A DNA stretch of 64,000 nucleotides, from NCBI RefSeq assembly GCF_004795105.1, contig NZ_SSBL01000019.1:62001-126000 (forward strand), in the 5' to 3' direction. A program made the position numbers and the translations under genes. The notes beneath the pieces are model-generated. The model was not told the origin of the DNA. It saw only the letters and a list, made by a program, of their open reading frames with translations, and did no database searches. This document shows positions 48,133 to 55,727 of the stretch, one piece after another. The DNA comes from Streptomyces sp. A0642 (GTDB lineage: Bacteria; Actinomycetota; Actinomycetes; Streptomycetales; Streptomycetaceae). How positions within the stretch are numbered: the stretch's first letter is position 1; each line of letters begins with the position of its first letter.

Positions 48133-50253
48133 GTGAGCGATCAGCGTACTGACGATCTGTGGGCCGAGGACGAGCCCGTCCGCGAGCCGATGCGCCCCCA
48201 GACCAGATCGCCCCGCAACCCCTCCCGCGACGACAAGCGGATACGCCGCCGGATGCGCCGGTCGGGCGCGCAGGAGGAGAACAGCATGGCCAATCCTGAC
48301 CGCTCCCAGCTGCTGCAGCAGATCGCGAGCGCCACAACCGTCCAGGAGCAGATGCAGTACGTGGCCCGGCTCGACGAGGTGGAGCGAGCCGAGCGCCTGC
48401 AGGCTGCTCAGGAGCGTGAGCTCGACCTGGCGCAGACGTCGATCGGTGCGGCGATGACCCCGCTGGTCTCCCGGACGGCGCGGGGCACGATGAACTCGGA
48501 CTGGCTGCTGGGGCTGGCCGACCAGGAGGTCGACCACAGCGCCCTGATCGCGCAGGCCGCGTTCTGGTTCTCTGGTGTTCCCGGCGGGGTCCGTGCGGAC
48601 GTCGAGGAGTTCGAGGAGCAGGCGCGCGGCCGGGCCCGGCACGTCACGGCCAGCATGGGGGAGCAGGCTCCGGCGGCCCAGAAGACGTTCCTGGACTACG
48701 CGACGTTCCTGCGTACCCAGTCGGCGTCCGGCCTGGACCAGGTGCAGCAGACCACCGCGCCGGACGGTGTCAGCTCGAAGCCGACTCCGCTGCCCCCGGA
48801 TGTGTTCGACAACTTCGCCCCGCCGGTCGCCGACATCAACGCCGGTGTCACCGGCACGGAGAACTCCAACCAGGCTCCGGCAATCCAGCAGGCCGTGAAC
48901 GGCGGCGGGAACTCGGCACCGGAGGTCCCCGGCGGGCACGACAGCGGCGGCCAGATGACCGGTCCGGCCCCGGAACCGTCCCTGGGCGGCGGGGGCGGGG
49001 GCTCGGCGCCGGAGGAGCCCGGCGGGCACTCCGAGACGGGCGAGATGGGACAGAGCGCCGAGGCTCCGGGACCGGCGGCCCCGCCCGGACAGGGTCCGGC
49101 CGCCGGATCGGGCGGCGCCCAGCCCTACGGCGACCCGCGCAAGCAGGCCGCGTCCGGGCTGCCGCAGATCCAGCAGACCACCGACGTGCACGACGCCCCG
49201 GCCGCGCAGCAGCTGCCGACCACAGTGGCGTTCCCCTGGACGCTCGACGAAGGCGTCCAGGCCGACGGCATGACCGGTGACGCCCAGTACGACCAGGGCG
49301 GGCAAGTGCCCTCCGGGCACCAGTCCCACGCCAGCCTGCGCACCCGCGCCGACCAGTGGACCCAGCCGCACCCTGCGGTGCAGCCGAACATCGCGAACAG
49401 TCCGGCCAGCACCCCGCCGCGCAACGTCGGCGAGGCCGGATCCGGTGCGGCCGACGCCGCCGACCACAACGCGCAGCCGTCGTTCGGTGACGCGCACGCG
49501 GCGCCCGGCTACACCGGCCCGTACACCTCGGCGTCCCCGGCCGCCCCGGCGCAGAACGTGCCGGTCTCGATGGGCGGGGACAACGGGACTTCGGCCAAGC
49601 ACCCCACCTACGCGTCGCGGAAGGTCGCCACGCGTGAGGAGATGGCGCACCCCGACTTCCAGCGCGGCTACAAGTACGCGGCAAAGTGGGCCCCGGGCAC
49701 TCCGCTCGTCACCCCGGGCTCCCCGGAGCTGGAAGCCGGAATCTACGCCGGGCTCACCGACCAGCCGCTGCAGCGCACCGCATGGCTCGCCCAGCACGCC
49801 GAGCTCGCCAAGGTGGAGCCCCGGCTCGGCCAGCGGATCGCGGCGCACCGCCAGTTCACGCACCGGGTCGCGGCCGAGCACGCCCTGCCGACCGACGGAA
49901 CGTACCTGAGTGTCGAGGCCGCCACCGGCATCGACCTCGACACGACGAACCCGACCACGTCCCCGTCGCCCGCCGGGAACACCCCGGTCAACGGTCCCGG
50001 GCAGCCGGGCCCGCTCGCCGGAGGCATGAACGCGGCCGCTCCGGCCGGTGCCGCCCCGTACAACGGCGCCGAGCCGTTCGGGCAGCCGGTCGTCCCGGCC
50101 GCGCCGTCCGTGCCGCAGGGCGCGCCCGTGCACATCCCCGACACCGGGATGGCGTCGTCCGCTCCGGCCGGGCAGGGGCTGTCGGCGCCGATGGCCTCTT
50201 TCCGGCGCACCGTGCAGGCCGCGCTCCTCACTGAGAGCGAGGGCTCGCGATGA
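48133..50253 (+). CDS. Large Pro/Gly/Gln-rich phage-type protein
   Basis: A 706-residue protein. An Arg-rich start, a helical domain (LLQQIASATTVQEQMQYVAR, residues 58-200), a long disordered Pro/Gly/Gln-rich middle (about 210-500) with repeated QIQQTTD-like and PGGHDSGG-like phrases, then a compact domain (HPDFQRGYKYAAKWAPGTPL) and another low-complexity tail. An ATG at codon 51 is a possible internal start. The pattern resembles proteins placed near portal genes in large Streptomyces phages; assembly role is inference. Confidence 0.72.
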   Translation: MSDQRTDDLWAEDEPVREPMRPQTRSPRNPSRDDKRIRRRMRRSGAQEENSMANPDRSQLLQQIASATTVQEQMQYVARLDEVERAERLQAAQERELDLAQTSIGAAMTPLVSRTARGTMNSDWLLGLADQEVDHSALIAQAAFWFSGVPGGVRADVEEFEEQARGRARHVTASMGEQAPAAQKTFLDYATFLRTQSASGLDQVQQTTAPDGVSSKPTPLPPDVFDNFAPPVADINAGVTGTENSNQAPAIQQAVNGGGNSAPEVPGGHDSGGQMTGPAPEPSLGGGGGGSAPEEPGGHSETGEMGQSAEAPGPAAPPGQGPAAGSGGAQPYGDPRKQAASGLPQIQQTTDVHDAPAAQQLPTTVAFPWTLDEGVQADGMTGDAQYDQGGQVPSGHQSHASLRTRADQWTQPHPAVQPNIANSPASTPPRNVGEAGSGAADAADHNAQPSFGDAHAAPGYTGPYTSASPAAPAQNVPVSMGGDNGTSAKHPTYASRKVATREEMAHPDFQRGYKYAAKWAPGTPLVTPGSPELEAGIYAGLTDQPLQRTAWLAQHAELAKVEPRLGQRIAAHRQFTHRVAAEHALPTDGTYLSVEAATGIDLDTTNPTTSPSPAGNTPVNGPGQPGPLAGGMNAAAPAGAAPYNGAEPFGQPVVPAAPSVPQGAPVHIPDTGMASSAPAGQGLSAPMASFRRTVQAALLTESEGSR

Positions 50254-50633
50254 GTGACCTCAAAGAGCTCGCGAAGGAGTGGGCGGATTACGTCGGCCAG
50301 GACTCCACGGAGGACCCGGTGTGGCGGCGCGTGCACCTAGTGCACGCGGACGGATCGGACGAGGTGCTCATCCTGCGCAAGGACGAGGGGCCGGGGCTGA
50401 TCGAGAGGACGGCTGAGGAGGTTGCGTGGCAGCGGGACTTCATGGATGCCGCGCCGAAGGGACTGAGCCTGCTGCGAGCGGCGCGGACTGACAAGGAACT
50501 GCACGGCTTTACCGGCGTATCCGTGGTCCTCCCCGAAATGGAGGCGGCGATCCGTGGGCTGCTGCTCAGCGCAGGCATGGACGCGCCGGAGTCCGGCTTC
50601 TTCGAGACCTACTCCACGGCGAAGGAGCTGTGA
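50250..50633 (+). CDS. Hypothetical protein in the virion-gene block
   Basis: A 127-residue acidic alpha/beta protein coupled by ATGA to the preceding gene. No known family. Confidence 0.68.
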   Translation: MSDLKELAKEWADYVGQDSTEDPVWRRVHLVHADGSDEVLILRKDEGPGLIERTAEEVAWQRDFMDAAPKGLSLLRAARTDKELHGFTGVSVVLPEMEAAIRGLLLSAGMDAPESGFFETYSTAKEL

Positions 50634-50635
50634 TC

Positions 50636-51880
50636 ATGGACTTCACTTCCCTGCTCTGGGACGAGACCGGCCGCGACATTGACACCGAGCAGTCCGAGCT
50701 GGCCCGTACGGCGGCGCTGACTGATGCGTCGGCGCTTGTGGGGCCGCTGCTGTTCCAGGCGACGGATGCCGAGGACTTCGGTCACCGTCTCGCGCTGGCG
50801 GAACCGCACCTGCAGGCGATCAGCACCCGGCGCGGGTACCCGGTCGAGGATCTGGCCGGGGACCTGACGCGGCGCTTCGAGATCCTGGCCCAGGCCACCA
50901 GTGCGGCCCGGGGCAAGCAGGCTGAGGCGCGCCGGGTTACGGCGGCTCAGGAAGCCCTCATGGACGCTCAGGTGGGCAAGCTGGCGGCGCACGCGGCTCG
51001 GGAGAACCCGAACATTCCGATGCGCGAGTGCCTGCGTCTGGCCACCGAGGCCGTCGCGAAGCACGCGGACTCCTACCCGCTGGCGTACGAGTCGTGGAAC
51101 GGCACGGAGGACGGCCCGTTCACCGACAGGGCGAAGAAGTGGCAGCCGCCCGCCCTGCCCGGGGCCAAGCAGCCCGCCGCCGCTGCTGTACCGGGGAGCG
51201 GGGCGGGCCCGCAGGGCGGCGCGGGGCCGGGGATGTTCGACGAGGTCAAGCAGCGCCTGGACGACGCGGAGAACCGGGTCAACCAGCTGTCCGGCCCGTC
51301 GCGCCCCTCCGGCCCGACCTCGCCGACCGCGTCCCTGGACGAAATCACGACCGCCGGATTCATGGACCGCGTCAAGAACTGGTGGAACGGCAACGAAGCA
51401 CGCGAGCCCCTCGGCCCGCCGGTCACCCCGATCCTGACGCACGTGCCTGATCCGCCCAGCGTCCCTGCGGCTACGGACCACGTGGAGCACTCCTACACCG
51501 ACGGCCTGATGGACGGCTTCGACAAGCACAAGACCCACCTCGACGAGAAGTGGGACGCGAACGCCGCAGGACCGGGCGCCTCGCGCGAGTACCGCGACGC
51601 GCACGACCCGCTCCATGACACCTCCAACTACACCAAGGGGCTGATGGACGTGTTCGACCACGCGAAGTCCGAGATCGGTACCGGCGCCCACCACCCGGCC
51701 CCGGCCGGTGTCCCGGGCGGCTTCAGCCATGCCGAGACCGGTAGCAACCACGGCCAGCAGCAGCTGCCGACCGACCCGACGCCGGAGTTTTCCCACCCGG
51801 CGCACCCCGACGCAGCGGGCGGCCGCAACAGCGGAACGGAGCCGATCCCCAGCTACTTCCAGTACGGGGCCCCCCGGTAA
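50636..51880 (+). CDS. Phage-type protein with helical N-domain and disordered C-half
   Basis: A 414-residue protein. Residues 1-140 are helical, with PHLQAISTRRGYPVEDLAGD as the most distinctive stretch; the rest is Pro/Gly/His-rich. It resembles the 48133 protein in layout. An upstream GTG is too close to AAGGAG; the ATG eight bases from that site is preferred. Its stop shares a base with the next ATG (TAATG). Virion or assembly role likely, not proven. Confidence 0.72.
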   Translation: MDFTSLLWDETGRDIDTEQSELARTAALTDASALVGPLLFQATDAEDFGHRLALAEPHLQAISTRRGYPVEDLAGDLTRRFEILAQATSAARGKQAEARRVTAAQEALMDAQVGKLAAHAARENPNIPMRECLRLATEAVAKHADSYPLAYESWNGTEDGPFTDRAKKWQPPALPGAKQPAAAAVPGSGAGPQGGAGPGMFDEVKQRLDDAENRVNQLSGPSRPSGPTSPTASLDEITTAGFMDRVKNWWNGNEAREPLGPPVTPILTHVPDPPSVPAATDHVEHSYTDGLMDGFDKHKTHLDEKWDANAAGPGASREYRDAHDPLHDTSNYTKGLMDVFDHAKSEIGTGAHHPAPAGVPGGFSHAETGSNHGQQQLPTDPTPEFSHPAHPDAAGGRNSGTEPIPSYFQYGAPR

Positions 51881-52092
51881 TGGGCCCCAACGGAGTCTGG
51901 GGCGTCATCCTCGGTGCCGCGTTCGCGTACGAGATGTATGGCGTGTTCAACAAGACCAGCGGCGACACGCTCTCCGAGCGGGTCCGCGCCTGGTTCCGCA
52001 CCAGCACCCGGGGCGGGAAGGCGGCCTTCGTTATCGCTTGGCTCGGCCTGACCGCCTGGTTCATCCCGCACATCATCTTCGGAGGTAACTGA
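51880..52092 (+). CDS. Small two-TM membrane protein
   Basis: A 70-residue protein: VWGVILGAAFAYEMYGVF and AAFVIAWLGLTAWFIPHIIF are membrane segments with a basic loop between (RVRAWFRTSTRGGK). This small family is frequent in Streptomyces phages near virion genes; holin or membrane-anchor role possible. Overlaps on both sides. Confidence 0.7.
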   Translation: MGPNGVWGVILGAAFAYEMYGVFNKTSGDTLSERVRAWFRTSTRGGKAAFVIAWLGLTAWFIPHIIFGGN

Positions 52093-52358
52093 TGAGCACC
52101 CCCGCCCAGCCCGAGTGGGCCTATGGAGCAGACTTCCAGGGCACCTCGACCGTGATACCGGGGCCGGACACTTACTCCGGTGTCACGCTGGAGTTCCGGA
52201 TCAGCCGTGACATTCAGGGGCTTCCGGAAGGCACGACGGACCTCACTCCGCTGATGGTCGCCGAGTCGCTCAACAGTCTGCTCGTCGACAACGGCTGGCC
52301 CCCGGCCCAGTTCTGGGGCACGCCGGTCGACGCGAAGCTCAACGAACTGCCCTCCTGA
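52092..52358 (+). CDS. Small hypothetical protein
   Basis: An 88-residue protein whose ATG shares a base with the previous stop. It is beta-rich with no known family. A terminator-like hairpin follows. Confidence 0.66.
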   Translation: MSTPAQPEWAYGADFQGTSTVIPGPDTYSGVTLEFRISRDIQGLPEGTTDLTPLMVAESLNSLLVDNGWPPAQFWGTPVDAKLNELPS

Positions 52359-52385
52359 GCGGAACCGGCCCTGTTACCGTCTGCG

Positions 52386-52425
52386 CAACGCCCCTTCCCG
52401 AACCTTGCCCCGGGGAGGGGCGTTG
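52386..52425 (+). terminator. Hairpin, 10-bp stem
   Basis: CAACGCCCCT at 52386-52395 pairs with 52416-52425. It lies 28 bp after the stop codon and just upstream of the 28-bp palindrome. Confidence 0.7.
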
Positions 52426-52431
52426 TGCTGT

Positions 52432-52459
52432 CCCCCTACGGCCGCGCGGCCGTAGGGGG
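52432..52459. repeat. Perfect 28-bp palindrome
   Basis: Two 14-base arms (CCCCCTACGGCCGC and its complement) meet without a loop, so it may form a cruciform or an operator. It ends 14 bp before the next ATG, and its 3' end merges with GGTGGAGGTGGGGG, the ribosome site. Confidence 0.72.
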
Positions 52460-52473
52460 TGGAGGTGGGGGCT

Positions 52474-52950
52474 ATGACGCTGCGCCCGGTAGAGGCACAC
52501 CAATCTGGCGATGGGATTACCATCGCGCACTGCCCGTTCTGCGGCTCGGGGCAGGTCATCGGCCGGTCCGACGGCAACACCGAGTGCAGTTTCTGCAATC
52601 AATCGTTCCTGGTGCGTGTCCAGCCGACGTACTCGGCGTTCCCGCAGTCGGTCGGAGGAGCCCCTGTCGACATCCCCGGCATGCCCGATCCCGCGATGGG
52701 CGGGATGCCGCCCGGCGGCGCGCCGGGCGAAGAGGGAATGGATGACGGTGGCGGTACCCCGCCGTTCGGTGGCGACGCGGACGGCGACGACCAGGGAGCC
52801 GAGGGTCCGCCGGATGACTCCGAGGACGACAGCGGAGGCGGCGCACCTCCGTTCGGGAAGAAGGAGTCCTCCTACCGCACAGGCCGGGGCCAGCGCCTCT
52901 CGCGCCCCTCGTACATCGGGTATCTGGCCGGTCTCCTGGAGGCGAAATGA
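52474..52950 (+). CDS. Zinc-ribbon phage protein
   Basis: A 158-residue protein. HCPFCGSGQVIGRSDGNTEC and FCNQSFLVRVQPTYSAFPQS form a zinc ribbon (two CxxC pairs); then a Met/Gly/Pro-rich acidic middle, and SYRTGRGQRLSRPSYIGYLA at the end. This architecture is frequent just upstream of portals in large Streptomyces phages. Role unknown. Coupled by ATGA to the next gene. Confidence 0.78.
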   Translation: MTLRPVEAHQSGDGITIAHCPFCGSGQVIGRSDGNTECSFCNQSFLVRVQPTYSAFPQSVGGAPVDIPGMPDPAMGGMPPGGAPGEEGMDDGGGTPPFGGDADGDDQGAEGPPDDSEDDSGGGAPPFGKKESSYRTGRGQRLSRPSYIGYLAGLLEAK

Positions 52951-53129
52951 CGACCTCGGTGAAGGCGCGGGTGCAGCTCACCCTGGACGGGCAGACGTAC
53001 GAGCCCGGTGAGTGGATCACACTTCCGGACGATCAGCGCCCGCGCGCGCAGGAGCTGATGGCCTACGGTCTGGTCGACGAAGCTCCGGCCGCTCCGGTGA
53101 AGGTGTCGCGGCGAAGGAAGGCATCCTAG
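52947..53129 (+). CDS. Small phage protein
   Basis: A 60-residue protein: VQLTLDGQTYEPGEWITLPD then ELMAYGLV, a small beta/alpha unit seen in actinophage head-gene regions. Its TAG stop shares CTAG with the stop of the convergent gene. Confidence 0.7.
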   Translation: MTTSVKARVQLTLDGQTYEPGEWITLPDDQRPRAQELMAYGLVDEAPAAPVKVSRRRKAS

Positions 53130-53509
53130 AGCCGCTTGATCGCCTTCAGTGCGTTGATCACGAGCATGGAGTTGTGGCTGTCCATGCTCGTGAATAGATC
53201 CCTGAAGTTGACCTTTACCGAGCCGCTGCCGATCGAGCAGGCGGCCATCAGGAGAGCCAGCTCTCCGCCGGACTGGGGCCAGCGTTTTTTGGAAGCGGCC
53301 ACCCAGTCGAGGACAGCGATCGGTTCGCCGTCGGGTCCAACGATGTCCGGGTCGTCGCTGTAGTCGATCAGGCCGCCCGCCCATAGGCGGCGCAGCCACC
53401 ATTCCTCCTCGATCAGCATGTCGACTGCCGCCCTGGCCCCGGGGTCTCCTCCGTAGGTCCATGCCCGTAGCGCCGCATGCACCTGTTCCATCGTCACGTC
53501 TGTTCGCAT
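53126..53509 (-). CDS. Moron-like accessory gene inverted in the virion block
   Basis: A 127-residue protein on the opposite strand to all neighbours. I chose the ATG at 53509 (RTDVTMEQVHAALRAW), which has a modest GAGGA site; an open extension runs into the portal region without support. AVDMLIEEEWWLRRLWAGGL and GELALLMAACSIGSGSVKVN are its hydrophobic parts. No family recognised. Reverse-oriented genes among structural genes are often expressed in the lysogen (known for morons); that role is inferred. Confidence 0.62.
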   Translation of the reverse strand: MRTDVTMEQVHAALRAWTYGGDPGARAAVDMLIEEEWWLRRLWAGGLIDYSDDPDIVGPDGEPIAVLDWVAASKKRWPQSGGELALLMAACSIGSGSVKVNFRDLFTSMDSHNSMLVINALKAIKRL

Positions 53510-53591
53510 GCGGGCATCCTCCCATCCGCTGCGCCCTGTCCGTGATGGCTTCCCCGGCCCTAGGGGGTGAGCCACCACCGGGGAGGAACCC

Positions 53592-55727
53592 ATGCCGCAG
53601 AACAACAGCGAGGCAAGGACCGAGGCCGCGCTGAGCCGGATGTCCCGCCTCTTCCGCCGCGCGTCCCAACATCCCGGGGCTTCGCCGGAGGAGGCCGAGA
53701 TGCGGGCGAACCGCCGCATGCGCAAGCGCGCGGCCGTTGGCGGCGGGGCGGGTGGCAGCAGTCCTCAGGTGAGCTTCGCGACGGCCCGGCCGCGCGACCC
53801 GCTGTTCTACTGGCGGCAGAACAACATGCCGTTCCAATTCGATGACCCGGCGCAGATGCAGAAAATGCGCGCGTACTGCCGCCTCGTTTATGCCTCGCAC
53901 CCCATTGTGGGGTCCTGCGTCGACATCTATTCGAAGTACCCGCTGCTCGGAATGAAAATGTCATGCAAGGACGAGCGGCTGACCGAGTTTTACACCCAGC
54001 ACTTCCTGACAAAGGACGGGCTGGACTACAACAAGTTCCTCGTCGATCTCGGCCGGGAGTACTGGACGGTCGGTGAGGCGTGGCCGCTGGGGACGTTCAA
54101 CGAGCAGCTCGGCGTCTGGGACACCGAAGAGCTCCTCAACCCCGACGACGTGGAGGTTCAGCCCTCACCGTTCCTGCGTGACCCCCGGTTCCTGATCCGG
54201 CTGCCCACGCAGATGCGGGAGCTGATCCGCACCCGTCAGCCGGTGTGGGAGTACGCCAAGCTGATGGAGGCGTACCCGGAGCTGACGTATTACGCGGATG
54301 ACAATTCACTGATGCCTGTTTCGAATATTCTGCTGCGTCAGCTGAAGTTCGAGGCGGATACGTTTAACCGTCGCGGCATTCCTCTTCTGTACCGGGCGAT
54401 GCGTTCGCTGATGCAGGAGGAGATGCTGAATACGGCGGTCGATTCAATTGCCGACCGGCTGTATATGCCGATCATTCTGGCGAAGCTCGGCGCGTCCGCG
54501 TCCGACCTGGGCACGCAGGTGCCGTGGATCCCGACGCAGGACGACCTCGCCGACTTCGAGGAGGCCGTAGACACGGCCCTGGCGGGCGACTTCCGCATCA
54601 TCCTGTCCCACTTCGGCGTGGAGATGGAGGCGGTCCTCGGCAAGGAGGACATGCCTGACATGAGCGGCGAGTTCGAGCGGATCGAGGGCCGGATCCTCCA
54701 GACGTTCGGCCTGTCCAAGACGATGCTCGCCGGTGCCTCCTCCGGCGAGACGTACGCGGCCGACGCCCTGAACCGCGACCTGGTCACGCAGATGCTGACG
54801 AACTACCAGCAGCTCGTGAACTCGCACTACCGCGAGCGCGCGCTGGTCGTCGCCGAGGCGCAGGAGCACTTCGACTACGAAGAACGCGGCGGCCGCCGGT
54901 ACGTGAAGATGGAAGAAGTCTTCGAGATCGACGAGGAGTCCGGCGAGGAACGCATCGTCGAGCAGCCGAAGCTCCTCATCCCGGACCTGCAGTTCCGCAC
55001 CATGTCGCTGCAGGACGAGGCCGCGCAGACCGAGTTCTTCGAGGCCCTGCGCGAGGCCGGAGTCCCGATCTCCATGCGGACCCGGCTGCACAACGTGCAG
55101 ATCGACCTCGACGACGAGGTCGAGCGGGCGCGCGATGAGGCTGTGCAGCTCGCGGTGGCTGAGCAGGAGACCCGCAAGGCGACGTACATCGCGTTGCGGG
55201 ATGCGGGCCTGCCGATCCCGATCGATCTGCGTGCCGACTTCGAACCGCGCGCGCTGCCGGAGGGTCAGGACCCCCTGCAGTTGCAGGCGGACGGGCTGAG
55301 GGTCCCGATGCTGGGCCTGGACCCGACCGGGTCGCAGCCCACGCTCGCGCCCACGGTGCAGGACCTGCAGACCACTCCGGCCGACGGCGGTGTCGTCGAG
55401 CCCGGTTCGGTGCCGGAGCCGGTGGACGCCGACGGCGGGGCCCGGCCGGACGAGTCAGACGAGCAGCGCGAGTCGATGCCCAAGCAGTCCTCCCTCACGG
55501 CCAAGTCGGTTCTGCACCGGCGCGCGGGCCGGATCCGGGAGCTCGCCAACGTGCATCAGCCCAAGGTCAAGATCCCCGCGAAGCAGAGCGCCGTGGAGGG
55601 CGAGCCCGAGCCGGAGCCCCCCGTGGCTGTGCAGCGCCGCCAGCCGGTCGGAATCTACGGCGACCCCCGCCATATCGGGATGCGGCGCCACATCCCCAAA
55701 GACGAAGTACAGGAGCTGCAGGCATGA
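53592..55727 (+). CDS. Phage portal protein
   Basis: A 711-residue protein with the portal layout: a disordered basic N-terminus, then FYWRQNNMPFQFDDPAQMQK and MRAYCRLVYASHPIVGSCVD, a long alpha/beta body (PLLYRAMRSLMQEEMLNTAV, ILQTFGLSKTMLAGASSGE, LTNYQQLVNSHYRER) and an acidic, Pro/Glu-rich C-terminus. The portal forms the head vertex through which DNA enters and leaves and where terminase docks. Homology is judged from these segments; the long low-complexity tail is atypical. GGAGGAA stands before the ATG. Confidence 0.8.
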   Translation: MPQNNSEARTEAALSRMSRLFRRASQHPGASPEEAEMRANRRMRKRAAVGGGAGGSSPQVSFATARPRDPLFYWRQNNMPFQFDDPAQMQKMRAYCRLVYASHPIVGSCVDIYSKYPLLGMKMSCKDERLTEFYTQHFLTKDGLDYNKFLVDLGREYWTVGEAWPLGTFNEQLGVWDTEELLNPDDVEVQPSPFLRDPRFLIRLPTQMRELIRTRQPVWEYAKLMEAYPELTYYADDNSLMPVSNILLRQLKFEADTFNRRGIPLLYRAMRSLMQEEMLNTAVDSIADRLYMPIILAKLGASASDLGTQVPWIPTQDDLADFEEAVDTALAGDFRIILSHFGVEMEAVLGKEDMPDMSGEFERIEGRILQTFGLSKTMLAGASSGETYAADALNRDLVTQMLTNYQQLVNSHYRERALVVAEAQEHFDYEERGGRRYVKMEEVFEIDEESGEERIVEQPKLLIPDLQFRTMSLQDEAAQTEFFEALREAGVPISMRTRLHNVQIDLDDEVERARDEAVQLAVAEQETRKATYIALRDAGLPIPIDLRADFEPRALPEGQDPLQLQADGLRVPMLGLDPTGSQPTLAPTVQDLQTTPADGGVVEPGSVPEPVDADGGARPDESDEQRESMPKQSSLTAKSVLHRRAGRIRELANVHQPKVKIPAKQSAVEGEPEPEPPVAVQRRQPVGIYGDPRHIGMRRHIPKDEVQELQA

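Noticed and set aside
46672..50133. A 1153-codon open frame on the minus strand
   Set aside because: It lies opposite three well-supported plus-strand genes, lacks domains and reads as Arg/Leu/Gly-rich shadow sequence caused by high GC.
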